A stretch of 64,000 bases of DNA from Glaciihabitans tibetensis. GTDB lineage: Bacteria > Actinomycetota > Actinomycetes > Actinomycetales > Microbacteriaceae. The notes beneath the pieces were generated by a model, which did not search any database, was not told where the DNA came from, and was given only the letters and a program-made list of their open reading frames with translations. This document shows, piece by piece, positions 8,832 to 17,135 of the stretch (position 1 is the stretch's first letter; each line of letters starts with the position of its first letter). The translations under genes and the position numbers were made by a program. The stretch lies in assembly GCF_003003265.1 (NCBI RefSeq), contig NZ_PVTL01000001.1:558001-622000 (forward strand). The letters are read 5' to 3'.

Positions 8832-9044
8832 TCAGTCGAAGCCGCGGACAGCGGACGCGGTGTTGATCTCCCAGCGTCCCACCGGGCCGTGGGACAGAAC
8901 TGTTTCAATCTCGCCGCGTTCGGCGAAGATGATCTCGCCCTCTTTGCCGTAGGCGTTGTCGAGGTGCTGGGTGATCGTCTGTAGACGGTACACCAGCGCC
9001 GCATAGGTCGCGACGTCGTCGAACTCCAAGCTGAATTTGACCAT
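8832..9044 (-). CDS. Small conserved-looking protein of unknown function
   Basis: A 70-residue protein, MVKFSLEFDDVATYAALVYR at its start. The ATG at 9044 follows a good GGGAGG ribosome site 9 nt upstream, which decides this start over the longer frame from 9077. Predicted to be soluble and alpha/beta with many acidic residues; no cysteine and no membrane segment. It lies 64 bp upstream of the HNH nuclease on the same strand and might be co-transcribed with it. I do not recognise a family and assign no function. Confidence 0.6.
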   Translation of the reverse strand: MVKFSLEFDDVATYAALVYRLQTITQHLDNAYGKEGEIIFAERGEIETVLSHGPVGRWEINTASAVRGFD

Positions 9045-9210
9045 GATCTCGTTCCTCCCTCCCCGGTCGACAACCACTTCGCCCGGGCGGCCGATGTGGC
9101 CGACCCTGGCGTTTCGATTGGTCTATTCTCCGTGTGACGTGTTGCCCGGTGGTTTCCATTGCGTAAAATTACCGAGCTCTGGGCCACCCGCCGGGGCGAG
9201 CGGGGCGTGA

Positions 9211-9250
9211 AAACAGGAGCAGCCCCGTCATCACGGGGATGAACGGGGCT
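9211..9250 (-). terminator. Terminator after tRNA-Leu
   Basis: AGCCCCGT (9221-9228) pairs with ACGGGGCT (9243-9250), and an inner CCCCGT/ACGGGG pairing is also possible. On the minus strand it is followed by a short TTTT (9210-9213). It lies just downstream of the tRNA. Confidence 0.6.
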
Positions 9251-9260
9251 ACTTGTCGGT

Positions 9261-9342
9261 GCCGAATGTGGGACTCGAACCCACACGTCCTCTCGAACAA
9301 AGCATTTTGAGTGCTCCGCGTCTACCATTCCGCCAATTCGGC
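9261..9342 (-). tRNA. tRNA-Leu (anticodon CAA)
   Basis: Read on the minus strand. The acceptor arms GCCGAAT and ATTCGGC pair fully. The anticodon arm GAGCA-CTCAAAA-TGCTT gives CAA, reading UUG. A long variable arm follows (class II), then the T arm GTGGG-TTCGAGT-CCCAC. The discriminator is A (9260) and the CCA end is not encoded. Confidence 0.95.
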
Positions 9343-9368
9343 TCGCCACAACCTAAGAAACAATACCG

Positions 9369-9374
9369 TATGGT
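9369..9374 (+). promoter_or_regulatory. Probable -10 box of a leaderless pdtaR transcript
   Basis: TATGGT lies 6 nt before the GTG start at 9381, so transcription would begin at or very near the start codon. No ribosome site is seen between them. Confidence 0.45.
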
Positions 9375-9380
9375 TGTCAC

Positions 9381-9986
9381 GTGAGTGAGCAAGAGAACCC
9401 CCCTGCAGCACCCCGTCGCGTAGTCGTCGCCGAGGACGAATCGCTGATCCGACTTGACATCGTCGAGACCCTTCGAGATAACGGATTCGAAGTCGTCGGC
9501 GAAGCCGGTGATGGTGAGACGGCCGTCGCGCTGGCGACTGAGTTGCGCCCCGACCTGGTGATCATGGACGTCAAGATGCCCCAGCTCGACGGAATCTCCG
9601 CGGCCGAGCGCCTGACCAAGAACCACATCGCCCCCGTTGTGCTCCTCACTGCCTTCAGCCAGAAAGAGCTGGTTGAGCGTGCGAGCGAAGCCGGGGCCCT
9701 CGCCTACGTCGTGAAGCCGTTCACCCCCAACGACCTTCTGCCGGCCATTGAGATTGCGCTGAGCCGCTACGCGCAGATCATCACCCTCGAGGCCGAGGTT
9801 GCCGATCTGGTCGAACGTTTCGAAACCCGCAAGCTGGTAGACCGCGCGAAGGGCCTCCTGAACGAGAAGATGGGGCTGACCGAGCCCGAGGCCTTCCGTT
9901 GGATTCAGAAGGCGTCGATGGACCGCCGCCTCACCATGCACGATGTTGCCCAGGCGATCATCGAGCAGCTGTCGGCGAAGAAGTAG
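9381..9986 (+). CDS. pdtaR: ANTAR-domain response regulator PdtaR
   Basis: A 201-residue two-domain regulator. The receiver domain (about 12-130) has the acidic pocket AEDE (17-20), phospho-acceptor D63 in LVIMDVKMP, and KPF near 113. The C-terminal ANTAR domain (about 137-198: LVDRAKGLLNEKMGLTEPEA and MHDVAQAIIEQ) binds paired RNA hairpins and prevents transcription termination. Its partner in mycobacteria is the histidine kinase PdtaS, not encoded nearby. GTG start at 9381. Divergent from the tRNA gene and followed by a strong terminator. Confidence 0.93.
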   Translation: MSEQENPPAAPRRVVVAEDESLIRLDIVETLRDNGFEVVGEAGDGETAVALATELRPDLVIMDVKMPQLDGISAAERLTKNHIAPVVLLTAFSQKELVERASEAGALAYVVKPFTPNDLLPAIEIALSRYAQIITLEAEVADLVERFETRKLVDRAKGLLNEKMGLTEPEAFRWIQKASMDRRLTMHDVAQAIIEQLSAKK

Positions 9987-10020
9987 CACGTCGTCCCCAG
10001 CTTCCAAGACCTGATACTCC

Positions 10021-10058
10021 AAAAACTCCCCGACGCAGCTTCGCGTCGGGGAGTTTTT
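10021..10058. terminator. Bidirectional terminator between pdtaR and the thioesterase gene
   Basis: A perfect 16-bp stem, 10021-10036 (AAAAACTCCCCGACGC) with 10043-10058, has a 6-nt loop and A/T tails on both sides. It can therefore stop transcription from both convergent genes. Confidence 0.93.
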
Positions 10059-10085
10059 GTGTCCGCGGTCGGGCGGGACGAGCGG

Positions 10086-10535
10086 CTACGGCTGGGCGGT
10101 GCGTTCGCGCGGATCCTCGGTGAGGATGTTGGTCATGCGGACGGTCGAGAGACGCCGCCCCGCGGCATCCCGAACCACAATTTCATGGGTCGCCAGCGTG
10201 CGGCCAAGGGTCAGCGCCGTACACGTTGCCGTGACGATGCCCGACGACACGGATTTGCTGTGGGACGCGTTGATCTCGATTCCCATGGCGACTCGGCCGG
10301 GTCCCGCGTGGATCGCAGACGACACCGACCCGAGGGTCTCCCCGAGCACGACGTGAGCGCCGCCGTGCAGGATGCCAATCACCTGGGTGTTGCCCGCGAC
10401 GGGCATGGTGGCGACCGAGCGTTCCGCTGACAGTTCGATGAACTGGATTCCCATCGTCTTCGCGAGGGCTCCGCCGCCGCTGGTGATCAGACGTTCGACG
10501 AGCTCGGGGTCGAGATCTTCGGGGAAAATAGTCAT
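10086..10535 (-). CDS. Hotdog-fold thioesterase, PaaI type
   Basis: A 149-residue single hotdog domain. The family motif is ILHGGAHVVLGETLGS (residues 54-69), with the glutamate in place for acyl-CoA hydrolysis, and the long-helix and sheet pattern continues through MGIEINASHSKSV. Such proteins hydrolyse aryl- or acyl-CoA esters, for instance phenylacetyl-CoA pathway intermediates or dihydroxynaphthoyl-CoA in menaquinone synthesis; the substrate here cannot be chosen. ATG 10535 has AAGGAAC upstream. Divergent from polA with only 50 bp between. Confidence 0.88.
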   Translation of the reverse strand: MTIFPEDLDPELVERLITSGGGALAKTMGIQFIELSAERSVATMPVAGNTQVIGILHGGAHVVLGETLGSVSSAIHAGPGRVAMGIEINASHSKSVSSGIVTATCTALTLGRTLATHEIVVRDAAGRRLSTVRMTNILTEDPRERTAQP

Positions 10536-10573
10536 TCGGTTCCTTGGCTGCGCTCGGGCGCAGTGGTCGCCGT

Positions 10574-10579
10574 TAGGCT
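10574..10579 (+). promoter_or_regulatory. Probable -10 box of a leaderless polA transcript
   Basis: TAGGCT ends 6 nt before the polA GTG at 10586, with no ribosome site between. Confidence 0.5.
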
Positions 10580-10585
10580 TGCTGC

Positions 10586-13282
10586 GTGTCGGACATCGAA
10601 AAGCCTACCCTCATGGTCATTGACGGCCATTCGCTCGCCTTCCGGGCCTTTTATGCCCTTCCGGTAGACAGTTTTATGAACCGAGACGGGCAGCACACCA
10701 ACGCAATTCACGGCTTCATCGCTATGCTCATCAACCTGCTCGCGAAAGAGAAGCCGACCCATCTTGCGGTCGCCTTCGACATCTCCCGTTATTCTTTCCG
10801 CACTCGTGAATACCCCGAGTACAAGGGCACCCGTGGCGAGACGCCGCCCGAGTTCATCGGCCAGATTCCGCTGCTCGAAGAGGCACTCGCCGCGATGAAC
10901 ATCACGACGGTGACCAAGGAGGACTACGAAGCTGACGACATCCTCGCGACTCTGGCGCACGAGGGTTCGCAGCAGGGCTTCAACGTCTTTGTTGTCTCCG
11001 GCGACCGCGACGCGATCCAGATGATCAACGACAACGTCACCCTGCTGTACCCCAATGCGCGCGGCGTGTCCGAGCTGAAGCGCTACGACCGCGACACGGT
11101 TTTCGAGCGCTACGGCATCGAACCGCACCAGTACCCCGACATTGCGGCGCTGGTGGGCGAGAGCAGCGACAACCTCATCGGTATTGACAAGGTGGGCGAA
11201 AAGACCGCGGTCAAGTGGATCACCCAGTACGGCAGCCTGTCGGCCGTGCTCGAGCATGCAGGCGAGATTAAGGGCGTTGTGGGGGAGAAGCTGCGGGAGC
11301 AAAGCGATCGCGCAATTCGCAACCGCAAGCTCAACCACCTCCTGACGAATGTTGAGTTGCCGTGTGGTCCCGCCGACCTCGAACGCAGGCCCATCAACGT
11401 TCCGGCCGTGCGCGAGGTTTTCGACAAACTGCAGTTCCGTACTCTTCTCGACCGGGTGCTGAAAATAGCCGCGGCCGAGGGCGCGGAAGATCTCGATGGG
11501 TCGGTGCTTGATAAATCGGTGGATGTCGCTGAGCTCGAGCCAGAGCCGGGCACGAGTGTTCCCGTGGTGCGCACGATGGTCGATGAAGAACTCGGGCGTT
11601 GGCTCGAGACGGCGTCGGCGAAGGGCACGGTGCCGCTCGGACTCCGCGTCGAGACGACGGGTGCGCTGGTGACCGGACTCGGCATCGCCAGCGCGACGGA
11701 CTCGGCCTTCGTTCCGTGGGCCGCCGGCCGACCCGACTACACGGCCCTGCAGGCCTGGCTCGCCAGCGACTCGCCCAAGCTTCTCCACCACTCCAAGCGT
11801 GATCTCAAGATCCTGAAGAGCGTGGGGCTCGAGCTGAACGGCATCGCCTTCGACACATCGCTTGCTTCGTGGCTACTCAAGCCCTCCGGTAAGGCAGACG
11901 ACCTGGCCGGACAGGTCTACACGCACCTGGCCGAGACTCTTCCGCAAGCCGATCCGAACCAACTGGTGCCCGACGTTGAGGCGCTGAGCCCGGCGACCGA
12001 GGCGTGGTACGTGCTGCGGCTCGCCGAGTACCTCACCGAGAAGCTCGATACCGGTTCCCTCCGTGTACTCGAGGAGATCGAGCTGCCGCTGGTGCCCGTT
12101 CTGGCCGAGATGGAGACGACGGGCATCGCCGTCAACGGTGAGGCACTCGCGGCACTGAACGTGAGCCTCACCGAGACCGCAGCCGACCTCGCGACCCGGG
12201 CCTACGCGGAGATCGGTCACGAGGTGAACCTTGGTTCACCCAAGCAGCTGCAGCAGGTTCTGTTCGAAGAGCTCAACATGCCGAAGACCCGCGCAAACAA
12301 GACCGGGTTCTCTACCGATGCCGCGTCGCTCGCGGACCTGCAGGACTCCCATCCGCATCCGTTCCTCGGGCTCCTGTTGCAGCACCGTGACGCGACGAAA
12401 CTCAAGCAGATCATCGAAACCCTTGAGCGAGGCATCGGAGCAGACGGTCGCATTCACACCACCTACGATCAAACGGGTACGAGCACCGGGCGCATCTCTT
12501 CGAACGACCCGAACCTGCAGAACATTCCCGTGAAGACAGCGATCGGGCGGGAGATCCGTGCGGCGCTGGAACGCGGACCGGAATACACGACGCTGCTCAC
12601 AGCGGACTATTCGCAGATCGAGATGCGCATCATGGCGCACCTGTCCGGCGACGAAGGGTTGATCACCGCGTTCAACGAGGGCGAAGACCTCCACCGATTC
12701 GTGGGTGCGCGCATTTTCGGGGTGGCGACAGAAGACGTTACCGCCACGATGCGCACGAAGGTCAAAGCGATGTCGTACGGGCTTGCATATGGTCTGAGCG
12801 CGTTCGGGCTCAGCAAGCAACTGCGCATTGGAACCGCTGAGGCGAAACAGCTGATGGCCGACTACTTCGCACGATTCGGCGCCGTGCGCGAGTACCTTCG
12901 CAACGTTGTCGAGCAGGCTCGCACAGACGGCTACACCGAGACCATCTACGGCCGACGGCGACCGTTCGGCGATCTGACCTCCAGCAACCGCGTTTTGCGC
13001 GAAAACGCGGAGCGGGCGGCGCTCAACGCACCCATCCAGGGTTCGGCAGCCGACATCCTCAAGGTCGCCATGATCAACATCGCCGGAGACCTCGCTCGGG
13101 AGCACCTCGCCTCCCGCATGCTGATGCAGGTCCACGACGAGTTGGTTTTCGAGGTCGCCGCGGGCGAGGAGGAGGCGCTCACCCGCATCGTTCGCGATCG
13201 GATGGGCAGCGCCGCAGACCTGCGGGTGCCGCTAAGCGTGCAGGTGGGCGTCGGCGCCAACTGGGACCAGGCCGCCCATTAG
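10586..13282 (+). CDS. polA: DNA polymerase I
   Basis: An 898-residue protein that fills gaps after excision repair and removes RNA primers. The N-terminal 5'-nuclease domain (about 1-290) has VIDGHSLAFRAF, YEADD and VSGDRD. The central 3'-5' exonuclease-like domain looks inactive: the position of the first catalytic Asp is Arg (R354 in LRVETTG) and the last acidic motif is not recognisable. The polymerase domain has motif A DYSQIEMRI (D674), the O-helix region KAMSYGLAYG, and motif C VHDELVFE (D851). GTG start with a TAGGCT box just upstream suggests a leaderless message. It fits the UvrABC genes found later in the window. Confidence 0.97.
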   Translation: MSDIEKPTLMVIDGHSLAFRAFYALPVDSFMNRDGQHTNAIHGFIAMLINLLAKEKPTHLAVAFDISRYSFRTREYPEYKGTRGETPPEFIGQIPLLEEALAAMNITTVTKEDYEADDILATLAHEGSQQGFNVFVVSGDRDAIQMINDNVTLLYPNARGVSELKRYDRDTVFERYGIEPHQYPDIAALVGESSDNLIGIDKVGEKTAVKWITQYGSLSAVLEHAGEIKGVVGEKLREQSDRAIRNRKLNHLLTNVELPCGPADLERRPINVPAVREVFDKLQFRTLLDRVLKIAAAEGAEDLDGSVLDKSVDVAELEPEPGTSVPVVRTMVDEELGRWLETASAKGTVPLGLRVETTGALVTGLGIASATDSAFVPWAAGRPDYTALQAWLASDSPKLLHHSKRDLKILKSVGLELNGIAFDTSLASWLLKPSGKADDLAGQVYTHLAETLPQADPNQLVPDVEALSPATEAWYVLRLAEYLTEKLDTGSLRVLEEIELPLVPVLAEMETTGIAVNGEALAALNVSLTETAADLATRAYAEIGHEVNLGSPKQLQQVLFEELNMPKTRANKTGFSTDAASLADLQDSHPHPFLGLLLQHRDATKLKQIIETLERGIGADGRIHTTYDQTGTSTGRISSNDPNLQNIPVKTAIGREIRAALERGPEYTTLLTADYSQIEMRIMAHLSGDEGLITAFNEGEDLHRFVGARIFGVATEDVTATMRTKVKAMSYGLAYGLSAFGLSKQLRIGTAEAKQLMADYFARFGAVREYLRNVVEQARTDGYTETIYGRRRPFGDLTSSNRVLRENAERAALNAPIQGSAADILKVAMINIAGDLAREHLASRMLMQVHDELVFEVAAGEEEALTRIVRDRMGSAADLRVPLSVQVGVGANWDQAAH

Positions 13283-13348
13283 GTTCGCGGCGACAGAGTT
13301 CAGCTCGAGTCCGAATGAATCGACGCGCGTAACGGGAGTGAGGAAACG

Positions 13349-13795
13349 ATGACAGAACTGAGTTTTGAACGGCTGCACGAACTGCTTTCGGCGGATTCGG
13401 TGTTCCTGGAGGCCAGCGCCACCGGGCGCGAGGACGCGGTGCGCCAGGCAGGGGATGCACTCGTCCGGGCCGGTGCGGTTGATCCCGATTACGTCGACGC
13501 GATGCTCGAGCGCGAGGGCAGTGTGTCGACCTATGTCGGCGAGGGCATCGCGATGCCGCACGGCACACTCAACGCGAAGCACCAGGTGAAGTCTGACGCC
13601 CTCGTCCTGTTGCGCTTTCGCGACGGTATCGACTGGGGCGGCGAGCGGGTCACCGTTGTGCTGGGAGTAGCCGCGCACGGACGTCACTACATCGCACTGA
13701 TCAGCCAGATCGCCTCGGTGCTTCTCGATCCGGGCCGGGCCGATGCCCTGCGGGCGGCGGAATCGGTAGACGAGGTTTACGCCCTGTTCGGATAG
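13349..13795 (+). CDS. PTS sugar transporter EIIA component, mannitol/fructose type
   Basis: A 148-residue single-domain EIIA. The phosphorylated histidine is H71 in GIAMPHGT, the mannitol/fructose-family signature. It would take phosphate from HPr and pass it to an EIIB. No EIIB, EIIC, HPr or dehydrogenase gene is adjacent, so it is an orphan here; it may serve a transporter elsewhere or act as a regulator. ATG start after AGTGAGGAAACG. It begins 66 bp after polA. Confidence 0.88.
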   Translation: MTELSFERLHELLSADSVFLEASATGREDAVRQAGDALVRAGAVDPDYVDAMLEREGSVSTYVGEGIAMPHGTLNAKHQVKSDALVLLRFRDGIDWGGERVTVVLGVAAHGRHYIALISQIASVLLDPGRADALRAAESVDEVYALFG

Positions 13796-13822
13796 GCCCG
13801 GGGCCACACCGAGTACGGCTCA

Positions 13823-13890
13823 GATCTAAGTCAGCCCCTGATTTACGTCAGCCCCCGAACTACGTCAGCTTCTGATCTAAGTCAGCCCCT
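13823..13890 (+). repeat. Four tandem copies of a 17-bp repeat
   Basis: Units 13823-13839, 13840-13856, 13857-13873 and 13874-13890 follow the pattern GATCTAAGTCAGCCCCT. The first and last are identical; the middle two differ at a few bases. The last unit runs straight into the -10-like TAGGCT ahead of the DUF885 gene. Confidence 0.9.
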
Positions 13891-13895
13891 AGGCT
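13890..13895 (+). promoter_or_regulatory. Probable -10 box of a leaderless DUF885-gene transcript
   Basis: TAGGCT is 7 nt before ATG 13903. The 17-bp repeats occupy the -35 and upstream region. Confidence 0.45.
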
Positions 13896-13902
13896 TCGGG
13901 GT

Positions 13903-15612
13903 ATGACTGTCCCCGCACCCGGCTCCGAACCTCGCCAGACAACCGCGATCGACGCCATCGCCGAGCAATGGGTGAGCACCCTCGTCGACCTCGATCCGGA
14001 TGTGGCGATCTGGATCGGGCTGCCGGGTCGGCTGGACGAGTTCGGGGACCTGTCGCCGGCCGGCCACGCCCGCCACAGCGACGAGGCGAAGAAGGTGATT
14101 GCGCAGCTGGATGCGACCGAGGCGACCGACGATGTCGACTGGGTCACGAAGACCGACCTGCGCAGCACCCTTTCCCTCGAACTCGAATCTGCAGCCGCGG
14201 GGCTCTGGAAGCGCGACCTCAATGTCATCGCGTCCCCCGCGCAGGGGATCAGGGACACCTTCGACCTGATGCCGCACGCGACGGCAGACGACTGGTCCAC
14301 TATCGCCCGCCGCCTGGCTAATCTCCCTGGTGCCGTCGACGGCTACATCGAGACCCTCCGTCTGGGCATTAGCGACGGCTCGGTCCCGGCCCGGCGCCAA
14401 GTGCGCGAGGTGGCTGACCAGGTCAGCAAGCACGCCGCGGCGAACGGGTTCTTCTTCGAATTCACCGAGGGCGCGGCTGCCACCGACGGCCCCCTGCCGG
14501 ATTCGCTGCGCACGGACCTCCGGAGCGGCGCAGAAGCTTCCGCTGAGGCATACGGAAAGCTCGCGGCGTTTCTCCAGCAAGAACTCGAACCCGCCGCGAC
14601 CGAGACCGACGGCGTCGGGCGCGAGTTGTACGCGCTCCAGTCGCGACAGTTTCTCGGCGCCACTATCGACCTTGACGAGACCTATGAGTGGGGCGTCGAA
14701 GAACTCGCGCGCATGGTCGAGGAACAGACCCGCGTCGCGTCGGAAATCAGCCCCGGTGCGTCCGTCGAGGAGGCCATTGCGATTCTCGATGCTGACCCGA
14801 GCCGCCGGCTTGTCGGCACGGAGGCGCTCCGCGAGTGGATGCAGCAAACCAGCGATCGGGCCGTGGCGGAGCTGTCGGTGTCGTCGTTCGACATTCCGGA
14901 GCCGGTTCGCCGCATCGAGTGCATGATCGCTCCCACTCGCGAGGGCGGCATCTACTACACGAGCCCCAGCGACGATTTCTCCCGGCCCGGGCGCATGTGG
15001 TGGTCGGTGCCCGAGGGCGTGACCGAGTTCAACACCTGGCGCGAGAAGACCACGGTCTTTCACGAGGGTGTGCCTGGGCACCACCTCCAGCTCGGCCAGG
15101 CGGTGTACAACCGCGCGAAGCTGAACACCTGGCGGCGCCAGTTGGCGGGCACATCCGGCCACGCGGAAGGCTGGGCCCTGTATGCCGAGCGATTGATGGA
15201 GGAACTCGGCTACCTCGACGATCCGGGTGATCGCCTCGGGATGCTGGACGGGCAGCGGATGCGCGCGGCGCGCGTGGTGCTCGACATCGGCGTGCACCTC
15301 GGCAAGCCCCGCCCGGACGGAGGCGGACCGTGGACCGCCGACTACGCGCTCGAGTTCATGGGAAAGAATGTCAATATGGACGACGCGTTTGTGCGGTTTG
15401 AGGTGAACCGCTACCTCGGGTGGCCCGGCCAGGCTCCGTCCTACAAAGTGGGCCAGCGCATCTGGGAGCAGATCCGTGATGCCGCTCAGGCCAGCCAGGG
15501 TGTCGCGTTCGACATCAAGGAGTTCCACCGCCGCGCTCTCGACCTGGGCGGTGTCGGCCTCGACACCCTGAAGGCCGCGATGGTGAGCCCGAGCGTGAGC
15601 CCACGCCCATGA
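13903..15612 (+). CDS. DUF885 family protein, putative metallopeptidase
   Basis: A 569-residue, mostly helical protein with no signal peptide. The family's metal-site pattern is present: HEGVPGHH (residues 387-394) and a downstream glutamate in SGHAEGW (E422), an HExxxGHH...E layout like that of zinc peptidases. Activity in this family is largely inferred; members are annotated as carboxypeptidase-like or unknown. The last 4 bp overlap the next gene (ATGA), so the two are translationally coupled. The true substrate is unknown. Confidence 0.85.
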   Translation: MTVPAPGSEPRQTTAIDAIAEQWVSTLVDLDPDVAIWIGLPGRLDEFGDLSPAGHARHSDEAKKVIAQLDATEATDDVDWVTKTDLRSTLSLELESAAAGLWKRDLNVIASPAQGIRDTFDLMPHATADDWSTIARRLANLPGAVDGYIETLRLGISDGSVPARRQVREVADQVSKHAAANGFFFEFTEGAAATDGPLPDSLRTDLRSGAEASAEAYGKLAAFLQQELEPAATETDGVGRELYALQSRQFLGATIDLDETYEWGVEELARMVEEQTRVASEISPGASVEEAIAILDADPSRRLVGTEALREWMQQTSDRAVAELSVSSFDIPEPVRRIECMIAPTREGGIYYTSPSDDFSRPGRMWWSVPEGVTEFNTWREKTTVFHEGVPGHHLQLGQAVYNRAKLNTWRRQLAGTSGHAEGWALYAERLMEELGYLDDPGDRLGMLDGQRMRAARVVLDIGVHLGKPRPDGGGPWTADYALEFMGKNVNMDDAFVRFEVNRYLGWPGQAPSYKVGQRIWEQIRDAAQASQGVAFDIKEFHRRALDLGGVGLDTLKAAMVSPSVSPRP

Positions 15613-16985
15613 TCCGTGAACTGAGTTTCAATCTGTTCGAAATGAACACGGTGGGCCACATCTCCCACGGCATGTGGCGCTCTCCACAGAGCACCCGGCA
15701 CCGCTATACCGACCTCGAGTTTTGGCAGGAGCGTGCCGCGCTGGCGGAGGCGGGGCTGTTTGACACGATCTTCCTCGCGGATGTGATCGGCGCCTACGAC
15801 GGGTACCGTGGCGGTCCGGAGACGGCGCTCCGCGAGGCGGTCCAGATCCCCAACAACGATCCGCTTCTGGTTATCCCTGCCATGGCCGCAGTGACCAAAC
15901 ATCTCGGGTTCGTTGCGACTTTCTCCACTACCTACGAACCGCCGTTCACATTCGCCCGGCGGGCCAGCACCCTCGATCACCTCACCAAGGGACGCTTCGG
16001 GTGGAACGTGGTGACGTCGTACCTACCGAACGCAGCCCGCAACTTCGGCCTGGACGATGAACTCGACCACGCCCAGCGCTACGCCCGGGCACACGAGTAT
16101 CTCGATGTGCTGTACAAGCTGTGGGAGGGATCCTGGGACGATGACGCGGTGGTGCGGGATGCCGCGGCCGGCGTCTACACCGATCCGGGCAAGGTTCGCA
16201 GGATCGACCACAGTGGCGAATACTTTCGGGTTGCTGGCCCACACCTTTCCGAGCCGTCCCTCCAGCGCACCCCGGTGATCTTTCAGGCTGGCAGCTCCGC
16301 CACGGGACGCGCCGTCGCGGCCAAGCACGCTGAGGTGGTGTTTGTCGGTGGCTCGTCGATTGAAGATTTCGCGGCGAGCATCGCCGACATCCACCGCGGT
16401 GCGGAAGCGGCGGGTCGTGGTCCTGGAGCGGTGCGAACGCTGGGCAGTGCCGTCCTCATCCCAGGCAAGACACGGGCCCACGCGGAGGCCAAGGCGGCGC
16501 AGTACCAGCGCCTGTCCAGTGCGGAAGGATATCTGGCGCACGCCGGTGGGGGTAGTGGCATCGACCTCGCCGCTTACCCACCCGAGACGCTGATTTCCGA
16601 GATCATCGCCTCCGGTCTCGTCGGTCACGATGCTGCGACCGCCGCACGGTACACCCCCGGCACGACGGTTGCCGATGCGCTGAGAGAGACAACCCGATTT
16701 GATCGTGGCCCGTTCTTCGCCCTGGGCACCGGAGAAGAGATCGCCGACGCGATCGAGGGTTGGGTGCGCGAGACGGGCATTGACGGGTTCAACCTCCGGC
16801 AGTTCGTGACACCGGGAACCCTCGAGGACTTCGTGGAATATGTTGTGCCCGAGTTGCAGAAACGCGGGTTGTACCGCACCGAGTACGCCCACAGCACGCT
16901 GCGGGAAAACCTCTTTGGAGCGGGACACCCGCGCCTGCCGGAGGGTCACCACGGCGCGCGATATCGCGGCGGACAGAACCTCTGA
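15609..16985 (+). CDS. Flavin-dependent monooxygenase, NtaA/SnaA/DszA family
   Basis: A 458-residue luciferase-like TIM-barrel enzyme. Features typical of the NtaA/DszA group are the N-terminal GMWRSPQS, FLADVIGAYDGY, the STTYEPPFTFARR stretch, GRFGWNVVTS, and QAGSSATGRAVAAKHA in the flavin-binding part. These enzymes use FMNH2 from a separate reductase to oxidise small substrates (nitrilotriacetate, sulfones, pristinamycin). No reductase is nearby. Its ATG overlaps the DUF885 stop by 4 bp. Confidence 0.9.
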   Translation: MIRELSFNLFEMNTVGHISHGMWRSPQSTRHRYTDLEFWQERAALAEAGLFDTIFLADVIGAYDGYRGGPETALREAVQIPNNDPLLVIPAMAAVTKHLGFVATFSTTYEPPFTFARRASTLDHLTKGRFGWNVVTSYLPNAARNFGLDDELDHAQRYARAHEYLDVLYKLWEGSWDDDAVVRDAAAGVYTDPGKVRRIDHSGEYFRVAGPHLSEPSLQRTPVIFQAGSSATGRAVAAKHAEVVFVGGSSIEDFAASIADIHRGAEAAGRGPGAVRTLGSAVLIPGKTRAHAEAKAAQYQRLSSAEGYLAHAGGGSGIDLAAYPPETLISEIIASGLVGHDAATAARYTPGTTVADALRETTRFDRGPFFALGTGEEIADAIEGWVRETGIDGFNLRQFVTPGTLEDFVEYVVPELQKRGLYRTEYAHSTLRENLFGAGHPRLPEGHHGARYRGGQNL

Positions 16986-17002
16986 GTTCCCGCGTGTAAT
17001 GG

Positions 17003-17032
17003 TTGCCCGCGATTCCGCCTACCGGCTAAGAT
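17003..17032 (+). promoter_or_regulatory. Candidate sigma-A promoter of rpsA
   Basis: TTGCCC (17003-17008) and TAAGAT (17027-17032) are separated by 18 bp. Transcription would start near 17039, giving an untranslated leader of about 97 nt, where S1 autoregulation would act in other bacteria. Confidence 0.6.
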
Positions 17033-17135
17033 CGAACGTCGCGCTTTGTGACATCCACATCCGTATGCCACGGACACATCACCACCGAATCCTCGCCCGT
17101 GGCCTGAGCTATGTCCATACTGGAGCACTAACTAC

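Noticed and set aside
13823..13890. CRISPR-like array
   Set aside because: The 17-bp units are directly adjacent with no spacers, and no cas gene is present.
13882..15528. 548-codon open frame antisense to the DUF885 gene
   Set aside because: Composition is that of a shadow frame; the plus strand carries the clear HEGVPGHH motif and a start with a -10 box.
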